This document shows positions 14,785 to 26,915 of a stretch of 59,419 bases of DNA, piece by piece. The notes beneath the pieces are model-generated. The model was given only the letters and a program-made list of their open reading frames with translations. It did no database searches and was not told the DNA's origin. Within the stretch, counting starts at the first letter, position 1, and each line of letters begins with the position of its first letter. Source of the stretch: Anaeromyces robustus (Eukaryota; Neocallimastigomycota; Neocallimastigomycetes; Neocallimastigales; Neocallimastigaceae); NCBI GenBank assembly GCA_002104895.1, contig MCFG01000302.1:27501-86919 (forward strand), given 5' to 3'. A program made the translations under genes and the position numbers.

Positions 14785-17320
14785 TTATTTATTTTCTTTC
14801 ATTTTCCGTATAACTTGAATAGTTTTTTCAAACCCTTTCATTAATAAATATAAAATACCAGATTGTTCATCTACATCTGTAAATTCGTCTTCACATGATG
14901 CATAATATTCCATTGATAATTTATATAATTCTTTACTTATTTCACTTGCACTCATATATTTAACTTCACCTAATTTTAATTCAACTTCAATTTCACCTTT
15001 TTCATTTTTACGATTTCTTGTACATGAAGATTCTGTTGATGAATAAGAATCAGCACTATTATTTCCTTCCATTCCAAAAGGCTTTGAATAACCAGTACTA
15101 GATTTTACTGTAATTTTATTTAAATATCGTTGATTTTTAATAATTTTATTAAGCTTCAATAAATCAGGATCGCAATTCTTTTTTGAAAAATCTAATAATT
15201 TATCACCTAATCCATATTTTATAGTAACAGTGGGATCGTTTAATGGAATTTCATTAGTTTTAAGAATTATATTTTGATTGTTATTATTAATACTACTAAA
15301 TGAAGTTGATTTTATATATTCATTTAGTGAATTATCTGCATATCTTTTCTCATCAAGTGATGTAGATTTATTAGGTCTTGGTAACCCAAGAGGTGAAATT
15401 TTCTTAACAGGTTTTAGAGATTCATTACTTCCAAGTAAAGAATGATTACTTCCATGAACATTATTTAAAGAATTATTATTTTTTTTTAATTTGAAAAAAT
15501 CAATAATGTTTGTAGGTGAATCGTTAATATGATTTGATCTCAGTGACCCTGTACTCCCAAACATTGATCCATTAATTGAATAATATTTTAAAAATGTATT
15601 TGCATTATTTTGTATATTTTCATTGGATAAAATATTTAATAATTCTTTATTAAATTTTTTTCTTCTTGCTTTATCAATTTTTAATTCACATTTTACTACA
15701 GCTTTATCTATAATATCTTTTTTTTTCTTTTCCATAATCAATTCTAAAAATTCAATAGTTAAAATTGCACTAGGAATCATAAATATCATATTAGAGATTA
15801 ATACCATTATACCATTTATAATTTTACCAAGTGGAGTTGCAGGTGTTAAATCACCATATCCAATACACTGAACTGTAACTAACGCCCACCAAAATGCATC
15901 TAGAATAGTTTGACTTTTATATATATATATTATGTATATTTTTATTCATTTATTATTTTATTATTGTTATTTTGTTTTATTTTGTTTTTATTGTTATTTT
16001 ATTTTGTTGTTGTTATTATTATTGTTGTTATTATTATTATTTAATATAATATTTTTATTTATTTTCATATTATAGTAGTAATATAATTATATAAAATTAT
16101 ATAAATATTTTTTTAATTAATCATTTAAATTTTTTTTCGTTAATATTAAATTAATTTTTTAAAATTAATTCATTATAAAAAAATTTAATTTACATACACT
16201 CTACATTCTTCAATTTCATTATTACTATTATGCCTTATTAATTTCTAATAATAACATAAAGTCATTTATATATTAATATTAAAATTAGTATATCAAATGA
16301 ATGTTATTAATTGTATAATAATTTAATAATTATGATATTAAATAAAATTTACATTCATATCTTCATTATATTCGCAATCATAAGTTTCAGCAAAAAAGAA
16401 AAATCCAGAAACAAATAAAATTGTCCATAGGGATAACAACACTGTAGAAATAATTCCTTCTTTAGAATTTTTGAAAACCTGTATTAGCATATCAATTTTA
16501 AAAAAATTTGATAATCTTGTATTTATAATATAATAAGCAAAACGAATAAATCTTGTATATTGCAATGCTGAATATATTAAACTAAACTTTGAATCATTAT
16601 AAATTTCATTTCGACTTTTATTAATAATCATTTGTACAAATAATGGTAATACATCTGATTTATATTATATATATTTATGTGATTATATTCATATTAAATA
16701 TTTAAATATATATATATATATAATATTATATTATATATCATACCCAATAATTAATTATTGTTAATATTATTAACGAATTTAAAAAAAAAAAAATAGATTA
16801 TATGTTTAATTATAATAGAATATGAATTAGATATATTACTTAAAAGGCAAATAATTTCTATTTTACTATAAAAAAATCGTATTAAATGAATAAAATTTTT
16901 CTTTTTCTTTTGACTTTTTATTTTATCTTTATCTTTCACTTCATCTATAGTAATAATTCGATATTGCCGTTCATTTAAATTTAACAATGAAGATTTTTCA
17001 TTATATATTTCATTCATTCTACCATATGTAGTAATATCATAAAAAGTATATAAAAAATATCTTATTAATATTTCAATAATATAATAAGTTGTTATTAAAT
17101 ATTCAGTTATGACGTATTTTCTATTATGTTCCTCTCTAAAATTCGGTATACTAGAAACAAAATGAATATAAACTGCTATGGTAGTCACAAAAAAATTTAA
17201 AAAATTTATTAAATTTAACACACTGCTTCGAGAGCATAGTCGACTATTATATAATAATACTGTTAAAACATTTATAGTTTGTTTCGTGATATCTCTACTC
17301 TCTTTTTTTATTGATTTCAT
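14785..17320 (-). CDS. Six-TM potassium channel with CIGYGD filter, 4 exons (kch4)
   Basis: Rebuilt exons, in coding order, are 17320-16840, 16654-16353, 16244-16198 and 15913-14785, giving 652 aa. Exon 1 has the same 481-nt length and the same intron phases (1, 0, 2) as kch3. S1 is about residues 33-57, S2 71-93 and S3 spans the first junction. S4 reads Q192, R195, R198 at the positions where kch3 has three Arg, so one charge is missing. S5 ends in ETYDC. The filter is CIGYGD (293-298) after a WWALVTVQ pore helix. S6 contains MIPSAILTIEF. The tail repeats the kch3 landmarks: TFLKYYS, a KYxxxxKL block, a GEVKYMS segment and a terminal helix with Y613, C617 and E620. With kch3 it forms a same-strand tandem duplicate pair. 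Function is inferred from family; ion selectivity is uncertain. Confidence 0.86.
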
Positions 17321-18652
17321 TTCTATATAAAATTATTTTTATTATTAAGTGTATATGTATATATATATATATATTATAATTTAAATATTATAATTCTAAT
17401 TATTATTAGTTAAATGTCTTATAAGTATAAAAAGGAATTGCTGATAAATTTTGCTTAATAGAAAAATTTTCCTTTGTTTATTACTTTATTATGATATTAT
17501 AATAGATGATATAAATTAAAATAAAAAAAAAATACTATTTATTATATATATTGTAAATATTGTATGTTATTGTATTATAAAATATGTGTTATTTTATTAA
17601 TGACTATTTTTTTTGTTTAGTTGTTGTTTAATAATATTATTTTGATTATCTTTTTTGACACTTGATAAATTCAATAACAATATATAAATATTTATTTAGT
17701 ATTATTTCATGATATTCATTTTAGGTATCATCATATTGATTAGTATTAATAAATGAATATATCTTGATATTAAAATTTAAAGAAATCATTGAGCATTTTT
17801 GATTCCTTATTATTATTATTATTATTATTGCTTATTGTTATTAAAAAATATTAATTTATACAAAACTGAAAAAGAAAAAAATATATTTTTGGTTTTTATT
17901 AATTTTTATTTTAATTTTGATCAAAAGCATAATATTATTAATTATTAAATAAGGTTGAAATGAACAAAAGTTTTATTCATTATTCAGTTTTACTCATATA
18001 TAAATATTATATAAAAATAAAATATAGAATATACATAAATTCACCCATATTTTATTGAAATCTAAAAAAAATAATAAAGTTTAATTAGAATTCGGTTGTA
18101 CTAATAAAATTTTAATTATTAATAAAAAAAAAGAAGATAGTAATTTTAATATGGAAAAAAATGAAATAAAATAAAAAATTAAAAACAAAATTTTAAAATT
18201 CATTAAACATTAAAGTATATTATGATTATCTTATGAATATAGTTAAAAATATGTATAACTTTTTTTTAAAAAAAAAAAAAATATACATATATTTATGATA
18301 TTTCAATAGAACTTTAAAATACAAATTTAAGTATATAGTCATTTATATATATACTCTATAGCTGTAGAAAAATTAATAAAAGAAATAAGATATATAACAA
18401 TTATATATTTATTCATATATATAAAAGCATCCAGAGAATACTAATGAATAATTTTATATTTTCCAGAGAATACTAATAAAAAAAAGGTATATTTTAAATA
18501 AAATAATATCTTTAAAAATAGAAAAAATATAACTTTAATATTAATAAAATTAATTTTTAAAAATTTATAAAAATTAATATAAAATATAATTGTATTATTC
18601 AAATGTAATACCTGTTAAATTAAATTAATAAAAAAAATTCTCTTTTCTAGTT

Positions 18653-18683
<31 letters not shown>

Positions 18684-19424
18684 TAAATATGAACATGAAA
18701 ATAGATTACTTATTAATATAATATATATCTAATATATATCTTAAAAAATAAATATTAATGTTTTTCACATTTAACAATATAAATATACAAAGTGTATTTA
18801 TATAAAATTAATTAAAATAATTTGAATTTTATTTTGTCAAATAAAATTCAAATCAAATTTTTAAAAAAAAAGAAGTAAAATAAAATAAAAAATCTTTACA
18901 CCATAAGAAATTAACAATTAATTAATGAAATTTGAATACTCATAGTATTTTTTTTTTACAGGGATATTATTTTTTTTCTTTTGTATAAATGTTTTTTTTT
19001 TAAAAAAAAATAAGGAAAATCAATATCAAATATACATAAAATTGATATTTAGCATAATTAAACAGGGCTTACTTTTTTAATAAATATTTTTTAAATACTG
19101 CATCTTAATCAGTTAATAATTCTTTTTTTTTTTAACATAAAATTTTATTCAAAGTCCATTTAAAAATAATAACAAAGTAATTGAAAATTTATCTAATTAT
19201 AAACTATAATTAATTGTAATCATTAAATTAAAAACAAGAGAGTTTTATAAATAAAGGAATAATAAATTAAAAAAACACATTTCATTAAGCAAAAATATTT
19301 TTTTATTTATAAAATAAAAAGAAATAAAATAAAATAAAATATAAACATTTTTACATTTTATAAAGAAAAATAATTCAATATAATCAACTTTTTTTTTTTG
19401 CATTTCAATATATAATTTTTAACA
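17321..19424. other. Intergenic region between divergent kch4 and kch5
   Basis: About 2.1 kb between two divergent start codons. It contains A/T homopolymers, a TTA run near 17809-17828, and a 15-bp direct repeat (CCAGAGAATACTAAT) at about 18430 and 18463. No coding region, tRNA or mobile element is recognised. Both promoters should lie here but no motif can be assigned. Confidence 0.5.
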
Positions 19425-22316
19425 ATGAAAGGGTCAAAAGGAAATAAAGAAACTTTAAATGATAAAAAAAAACCCATTCCAGCACATTTACCAAATTTTC
19501 AAGATTTACCAAATATTCCAATATATACAGGAACATTTAATCAAGAATTAATATTTCAAAATGTTAATGATTTAACTACACCTAGTCCATCTAATATTAA
19601 AGGACCAACTTATGCTAGTTCATCTACATTAAATTTAAAAGATGGCAATATATATCGCAGTAAAAATAATATGTTAAAAGAATCTAGTGATAATCTTTAT
19701 AACAGTAACCTTAGTATAAATTCACCATCAAGATTAGGAGGTAATAAATTATATTTACCTGGAAGTTCATATAATATGAATGGAAATCGAATGTTAGGAG
19801 TCAATGGTATGAATGGTATGAATGGACTTAATGTAGGAGCCAATGAAGCTGATTTTTATAATGATGATTTAGACAATGAAAATTATTCTTTTGTTCACCT
19901 CCTTAAAAATCAATTTCTTAAAATTGTAAGAAATCCTAATGATTCATCTATTCCAACTTTTATGAATTATCTTATTACTTTTGTTCTAATATTCATGATA
20001 ATTGCAAATCTTTTATATTCAGAATTAATTTGGAATCATACTGATGAACAAGAAGAAAAATGGCACACAGTGATGTTTATCCTTAATGGATTACTAACGA
20101 TAGAGTGGGTATATAACCTAATATGTTATCCTATTCAACAAGATTATAAATTACAAAAAAAGAAAGAAAAGGAAAAGGAAAAGGAAAAAGGGAAAAAAGG
20201 AGGTAAAAAAGGAAAAGATGATGATTATTTCTTTTATTCAGCATATACAGATAAAAAACCAGAAAAGAAAAGGTTTTATCATGATTGGAAAGTATATAAA
20301 TTCCTTGTTCGTTATAAAGGTTATTTCAAATGGAATGGAACAATAAATTTATTAGGTATATAATATAATATAATATAATATAATATAATATAACATAATA
20401 TAATATATATATTATAATAAGTAAAAATAAATAAATATTATAAAAATTATATAATAGTTATTATAAAATTAACTTTATTTTTTTTTTTTTTTTATTTTTT
20501 TATTTTATTTGCCATTACTATTATAATAAATATATAAATATAAATAAATAGGTATATTAGCATTTTATATTGAACTCTTTTTTCCAAAAACACGTTTCCG
20601 TGGAAATAAAATATTATATTGGATACCTTTAATTCTAAGTGAATTTCTTATCGTTCGTTTATTCTTAAGAATTATCAACATGAAAAATGGATTTGCTAAA
20701 CATTTCAATATTGTTGTAAATTGTATAAAAGACAACAGTAAATTCTTATTCAATGTTTATACTATCTTTTATTTGGGTGTTTTAGCTATGTCTCCAATTT
20801 ATTATCATGCTGAAATTTTTGGTTCAAAATATGATCCAAATATTCAGGTAAAATAATAATAATAATAAATAAATAAATAAATAAATAATAATAATATGTG
20901 TTAAATAAAAAATAATAAATATAATGATTGAATGATAAAAACTAATTAATATATTATTAAATTATTTGATTTATATAAATTTAATAATTAAAAAGAAATG
21001 GGTTAGAAATAATAGTACAGATCCAGAAAAAGGACCTGAGTTAGCTTCAGTGTAAGTATTGCATTAAATAATAAATATATTAATATATTTATATAAATTA
21101 ATAAAATAAAAAAATAAAAATTACAAAGTAACTAATTAATTTTTATTATCAATAATAAATTTTAAATTTTATTTTACCTTAAAATTTATGTAATTATAGA
21201 CATTCTATTGTTGAATCTTCATGGTGGGCAGCTGTAACTATGGTTTGTATTGGTTATGGTGATTACTTTCCATTTACGGTAAATATAAAAAAATAATAAT
21301 AAATAATAATACATTAAATACTAGATAATAGATAATAGATAATTTTATATATATTGTAAATTTTATATAAAAATAGTATATAGAATATTTAGTAATATAT
21401 ATATATATATTTCAATAATTAATATAATTTAGATTCAAGGAAAATTCATTGCTTTCTTTGGTATCATGGTAATTATTTCTTTATTTTTTTTTTTTTTTTA
21501 TTTTTTTTTTTTTTAATATATTTTATAAAAAAAATAATAATAATTAATAAAAAAAAATTAATATATTATTTTAAAATATTATTATAAAATATAATTATAA
21601 TTAAATTAAATGAATGAATTAATGAATTAATTATTAATTTTACATAATATTATTATTTATTTTAGTTCTCTATGTTTTTGTTTTTAATTCCAAATGCTAT
21701 TTTATATGCTACATTTGCAGATGATTATTCTAAAGCAAATCGTGATGAAGCAATTAAAAATGCTATTGATGAAAGTAATAAGAGATATAAAAAGAGGCAG
21801 AAAAAAATGTTTAAAAAGAGAAAAGAATCTTCATTCCTATCAAGTCCAACTACTTTTAGACCAAAAAGAGATAATGATCTTGATAATCTTTATACTAAAC
21901 CACAAAGAAAAAGTACAGATGATCATGAAGGACTTCCAGAAATTCTTTATATGATTAAAAATAATATAAAAAATGAAGAAACAACGATTGAAGATATAAG
22001 TGATAATGAAGAAGAAGTTCATATACTAAAAGATAAAGATGAAGTAGAAAGTTTAAGTAGTTTAGATAGTGATGAAAAATCAAGAAAAGGAAGTCTATCT
22101 AATCTTCAAACCATAGAAGAATTTAATACCATAAAAGAAATAAGTAGTGAAAAATTAGAAGAATTTTATGATAATAAAGAAGATATTATTAATGAAATGA
22201 TGGATTATTGTGAAATATGTGATAAAGAATTAGTTAAAACTTCCCAAAAATTATATACCTTAACAAAAATGAAAAAATACTATGAAATTTTAATTAAAGA
22301 ATATTCTCAAATATAA
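19425..22316 (+). CDS. Six-TM potassium channel with CIGYGD filter, 6 exons (kch5)
   Basis: Rebuilt exons 19425-20355, 20552-20847, 20996-21051, 21200-21278, 21433-21468 and 21666-22316 give 682 aa; all five introns are GT/AG and the frame closes. The N-terminal 160 residues are Asn/Ser/Gly-rich with Gly-Met-Asn repeats near 127-135. S1 is about 178-200 and S2 213-236. The S2-S3 loop is strongly basic, with Lys-Glu dipeptides at 247-255 then Gly-Lys. S3 spans the first junction. S4 (about 334-352) has R346 and R350 only and an acidic E341, so it is a poor voltage sensor. The filter is CIGYGD (444-449). The 36-nt exon after the filter matches the 36-nt exon 4 of kch2. The tail is Lys-rich, then acidic, and ends in a helix with Y647, C651 and E654. 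It retains the fullest intron set in the family. Confidence 0.86.
20358..20407. repeat. (TATAA)n array in kch5 intron 1
   Basis: About nine TATAA units begin directly after the GT donor of the first kch5 intron, so the donor context GTATAT merges into the array. The same pentamer forms a much longer array at 39515-39692. Confidence 0.75.
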
Positions 22317-23880
22317 CACATAATAGATTTATGAATAAAAATAAAATAAAAAATAAAAAAAAAAATAAAAAATAAAAAATAATAAAAAAAATAGATATAT
22401 ATATTATATATAATATAATAAAATAAAGTAAAATAAAATTAAATAAAATTAATTAAAATAAAACTTATTTATTAAATAAATTATATAAAATAATATATAA
22501 GAAAGAAAGAAAGGAAAAGAAAATATATATAAAGTAATCTTAGAGAATTTTATTAAAATTAAAATAAAGTAATTATAAAAAAAAATTATTATAAAATAAT
22601 TATAATAATCATTATAATAATAAAAGTAAATATAATATATATAGAAAAAGAATAATTTATTTAAATAATTTAATAATAAAATATAAATCATTATTAATAA
22701 AATATAATAAAATAAAAAAAATAAAATAATAAATATTTTTTTTTCAATATATTTATAATAGTATATAAATATATTCATGAAAATTTTGAAAAAAAAAAAA
22801 AAATATCATCTTTTTATTTATTTAAAACTATCATTTAAAATATTGAAAATTTAAAAAAAAAAAAAAATAAATAAAAAATGAAAATTATAAAAAGAAAAAC
22901 TATTATAAAAATAATAAAAAAGTAATTCTTAATTTAAAAAAAAAGATATAAATAAAAATAAAAAATTATCAAATTTAAAGAAATCTGAAAAAAAAGTTTT
23001 TTTTTTTTTTTTTTTTTTATTAATTTATTAATATTAAAAAATGTATATATATTTAAAATGAATTAATGTTATTCTTTATAATTATTTTAATGTTATAAAT
23101 TAATAATAATAATAATTATTATATGTATATTTGAAATTATAAAAAATATTATAATTAATTATATAAAAATAGTCTGAAATATCAAAAAATATTTATTATT
23201 TATTATTAAAAATTACAATAATATTTTTTATAAAAAAAAATAATTATAATACAAAATACTCTTTTATATAGAACTAAATAACTAATTAAATATTAAACTT
23301 TTATAATGATTAAAATTTAATATATTTAAATTAATTTCTTTCTTTCTTTTTTTTTTTTTTTTTTATAATTCAAAAGAAAAAAAAAAGGTTACTTTTTTTT
23401 TCTAGCAACAAAAAAGAATGATCTTAAAACTAAATTATGAATAATTAATTATATAAAAAAAAAAAGTTTTTTTTTTCCTATCATATATACAATAACGTTA
23501 CACAAAATCATATTATATATATTAATATATATTCTAATATATTATAAAAATATCAAACTTTATTTTTTTTACCAAATATTTTATATTATTTTGTTAAATA
23601 AATGTAAATAAATATTTTTTATAAATTATTTATTTACATATTTATTTACATATTTATTTACATATTTATACTGATATTATATATTAGTATTTATATCAAT
23701 ATATATTTTAATATTTACAATTTATAAATAATAAATAATAATCATTAAATAAAAAAGTATTTATTAATAAAAATTAATTATTGAATAATTTTTAAATATG
23801 ATATTTAATTTTATTAATAATTATATAATAATAAAGAATCTTGTAAATATTTATTAGACATTAAAGTTAGTAATTTATTT
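22317..23880. other. AT-rich non-coding stretch
   Basis: Downstream of kch5 there is about 1.5 kb of A/T-rich DNA with homopolymers and a 12-bp tandem repeat of the type ATTTATTTACAT (about 3.5 copies, 23623-23668). Reading frames give only low-complexity Ile/Tyr/Phe/Lys peptides. Nothing else is supported. Confidence 0.5.
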
Positions 23881-23911
23881 TTATTAGAATTATTAAAGGA
23901 TATTTTTAAAA

Positions 23912-24227
23912 AGTCATAATAATTATCATAATAATTATTATCACTATATTTGTTTAATGTTTCAAAAATACTTATATCATATTTATCATTTATTTAACTC
24001 TTTTCTAAATATATTAATTATATTATTGATTATATTTCAAATCATTTAATATTTTATTATGAGGATTTTTAAAATAGTCATAATATTTATCATAATAATT
24101 ATCACTATATTTGTTTAATGTTTCAAAAATGCACATATCATATTTATCATTTAACTCTTTTCAAAATATATTAATTATATTATTGATTATATTTCAAATC
24201 ATTTAATATTCTATTATGAGGATTTTC
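23912..24227. repeat. Tandem duplication of a ~155-bp unit
   Basis: Two head-to-tail copies lie at about 23912-24070 and 24076-24227. They differ by a few substitutions and small indels, for example an ATTT insertion in the first copy. On the minus strand both copies encode the same peptide pieces (FETLNKYSDNYYDKYY and NPHNRILNDLKYN), interrupted by stops and frameshifts. This looks like a decayed repeat-containing protein gene on the minus strand, possibly starting near an ATG at about 24275. The adjoining D5-like relic on the other strand suggests both belong to one dead element. The protein family is not recognised. Confidence 0.6.
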
Positions 24228-24307
24228 AAATCTATCTAATAATAGATATGGTTTAATGTTATCCATGTTATACATGTTATTAATAGATAGATTAGAAATT
24301 ATTTCTT

Positions 24308-25135
24308 TTTTACAAGGTTAATAATATTTATCAAAACTTCTAAAGCAATTAAAAATATTAGTAGTAATGAATTAGCAGCTATTGTTGAAGATACATATAA
24401 CTATATTTTAACTTATACAACAAAACTTATTGCTATTAATGATATTTATAATATTGAAAATATAAAAAAATTTAAATTTTGGTTCTATTGGATTTATTAT
24501 AAGTTTATTATTAAACACATGAGTTGTTTATGATAATTCTAATTGGTATTTATTTGATAAACATGGATGGGATGTAGTTGATGTATTAATAATATCAAAT
24601 TATATTACAGGTATTTGTAAAACTATATAACTGGTAACGTTGGTCATATAACTGGAAGAGATTTATATAAATCATTAACTAATATATATGCTAATTTAGT
24701 TCTTATTATATGTACTAATACCGGTTTAACACTTATTAACTTAGATAAATCTTTGATGGATAGAATTGTTGTTATTCCTTTTTAATGAAAGATTTGTATC
24801 TAAGAAAAATCCTAATATAATGAAAAACGAACATAAAGAAGAAATTGATTGGCAAAAATAAAAATTCTATATTATATGCTATAACATTTATGTACATGCT
24901 TATGAAAGCTTTAAAAAGATACAAATCAAAACATTTAGTTATGTCTAATGAAATTTAACAAGCTACTAAAGAATTTGTATTATAGGATGACCCAGTTGGT
25001 AAATTTATTAAAGAAAAATTAAAGAGAATCTAATGAATCAGAAATCAATGTTGATGAATTGTGGTATAGATATAAAATATGGTATAAAATATATATTAAT
25101 GAAAAAATGAAGTTGTGGTTCTTTTAATTAATTCA
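24308..25135 (+). pseudogene. D5-like primase-helicase relic (viral/Polinton type)
   Basis: Frames broken by several stops and frameshifts encode pieces that follow the order of the C-terminal half of D5-type primase-helicases, the replicative proteins of large DNA viruses, virophages and Polinton-like elements. The first piece (about 24310-24615) includes NWYLFDKHGW, similar to the D5_N segment. The second (about 24635-24845) has ITGRDLYK, an ANLVLIICTNT block and DRIVVIPF, matching the end of the SF3 helicase core. The third (about 24960-25080) has DDPVGKFIKE and ELWYRYKIWY, matching the usual C-terminal region. Sequence between the first and second pieces is too short to hold Walker A and B, so the ATPase core appears deleted. 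An extra T near 24783 breaks the frame after the VVIPF motif. It cannot make an active protein. The host virus or element is unknown; assignment rests on motif order, not on a search. Confidence 0.7.
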
Positions 25136-25155
25136 TTTAAAGAATATAATAATTC

Positions 25156-25590
25156 TTAATTATCTTTATTATCTTTATTATTTTTATTATTTAAAATATC
25201 TTTTATTTCTTTTATTTCTTTTTTTATATTGTTAGTTAATTCTGCTTTCAAAGTAAAATTAATTTCATTTAATAATTCAGTAATACATACTAATTGAGTA
25301 TTTATACTATTTAATAATTGTGTATTTAACTCACTATTATCAAAGTTAATACTAGGATTTAAATTATTAGATATTTTATCTTTAGATTCATTTACTTTTA
25401 TTTCAGATTCAATATTTTCATTATTTTTAATAGTTTCAACAGTTTCAAAATTTTCAGTATTTTCAGTATTTAATATATCAATAGATGTATCATCGAAAGA
25501 AGATTCTTCCTTATCTATAATATCAAAAAAATCATCTAAAGAAATTTGTTTATTTTTTAATTTCACTGGGGTTTCTTTGTTTTTAGACAT
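25156..25590 (-). CDS. Hypothetical 144-aa acidic coiled-coil protein
   Basis: An intact frame from the ATG at 25590 encodes 144 aa that are not simple low complexity. Residues 1-35 are mixed and charged (DDFFDIIDKEE). The middle is rich in Glu, Asn and Thr with repeated TENTEN-like units. From about residue 88 to the end regularly spaced Leu/Ile (LLNSINTQLV, ITELLNEI, IKEIKDIL) predict a coiled coil. No known family is recognised. It runs toward the D5-like relic, its stop lying about 20 bases from the relic's end. Its intact state beside a wrecked neighbour is notable. It may be the last open gene of the same element or a short host gene. Expression is not shown. Confidence 0.5.
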   Translation of the reverse strand: MSKNKETPVKLKNKQISLDDFFDIIDKEESSFDDTSIDILNTENTENFETVETIKNNENIESEIKVNESKDKISNNLNPSINFDNSELNTQLLNSINTQLVCITELLNEINFTLKAELTNNIKKEIKEIKDILNNKNNKDNKDN

Positions 25591-25686
25591 TTCGTTTTAA
25601 CATTAGCTATTTATAAATATTTTATTGTTAAATTTAAATTATAATTATTGTTAATAAAATATTTTATAATATAAAAGTAATAAAAT

Positions 25687-25760
25687 AATAAAAAGTTTTC
25701 TTTTAAAAAGAAATTCTTTACAATAATAATTTTTTTCTTTCAAAAAGAAAACTTTTTATT
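25687..25760. repeat. Perfect 18-bp inverted repeat (hairpin)
   Basis: AATAAAAAGTTTTCTTTT at 25687-25704 is exactly reverse-complemented at 25743-25760, with a 38-nt spacer. It lies about 100 bases beyond the start codon of the 144-aa ORF. It could be a terminator-like or replication-related hairpin of the degraded element, or chance in AT-rich DNA. Confidence 0.7.
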
Positions 25761-26915
25761 TATTAATTTCTTTTTTTTTTTTTTTTTTTTTTTTTTATTA
25801 ATATTTATTATTAATTTTTTCTAATTTCTTTTTTTTTTCTTTTTATTATAGAATATTATAGTTATTATAATTATTTAAAATCAAATAATTATTTTTTGAT
25901 GTATCATGACTTATTATATTATATACTATATTATATTAATTAACTAATGATTAATGATTTAAACGATATATTAATTAATTAATTAAATATTTTAAAATAT
26001 TTTAAATTATCAATGATAAATTGAAATACTAACCCTTTAAATAGATATTAAATATTAATTAATAATTAAATATATAATATATAATAAAAAAAATTTTTTT
26101 TTCCTATGTTTTCTTTTATTAAAGTTATTTGGCCAATAAAAAAATAAAAATTTTTCTTTACATTCTATTAAATATAAAAATAATTCTATACCATATATTA
26201 ATAATATATTGAATTTAATCTTAAAAAAAAAAAAAAAAAAAATTATAATAATAATAATATATAATATATAATAAATTTATTAAATTGAGATTAAAAGAAA
26301 AAAAGGAAAAAATATAGAAAAAAATTTTTTCTTTGCTCTTCTTTTAAGGAAAACATTTTTATTATTTTATTTTATATAAATAAAACAAGTTTTTTTTTTA
26401 TTAAATTAAAAAAATCAAGATTTTATTGTATTTTAATAGTAATTAAAATAAAAAAATAATACTTTTTTTTATTTATTTATTTAAAAAGCTATAACCAATA
26501 AAAAGCGTATTTATATTTTTTTAAAAAAAAAAAACAAATTTTAAATTCGACTCAATAAATAATACCTAAATTTATATTTAAAGCGTTTTATAACAAATTC
26601 TATTTATTAACAAATATCAAATGTAATTATCTAAATAATATTCTTTTTTCTTTTTTATTTTTAAAATCAATGTAAAAAAATAAACGTATATTAAAATAAT
26701 ATATTTAAAAAACGAAAATTAGTATTTAAATATAAGAATAAAATAATAATGAAAGAATTTCTTTTATAAAAATTATAGTTTTTTATTAATAGAGATTAAT
26801 TATTCATCAATACACCTTTATTTTTAAATAAAAATTATTAAACTAATTTATTATTTATTGTTATTAATATTAATATATCTATAGAGTAATAATATAATAT
26901 ATAATACATATCAAA
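25761..26915. other. Upstream flank of ZPR1 gene
   Basis: About 1.1 kb of A/T-rich sequence with T- and A-runs and no coding content. The proximal part should contain the ZPR1 promoter and 5'UTR; the start context is AAAATG. No specific motif can be assigned. Confidence 0.5.
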
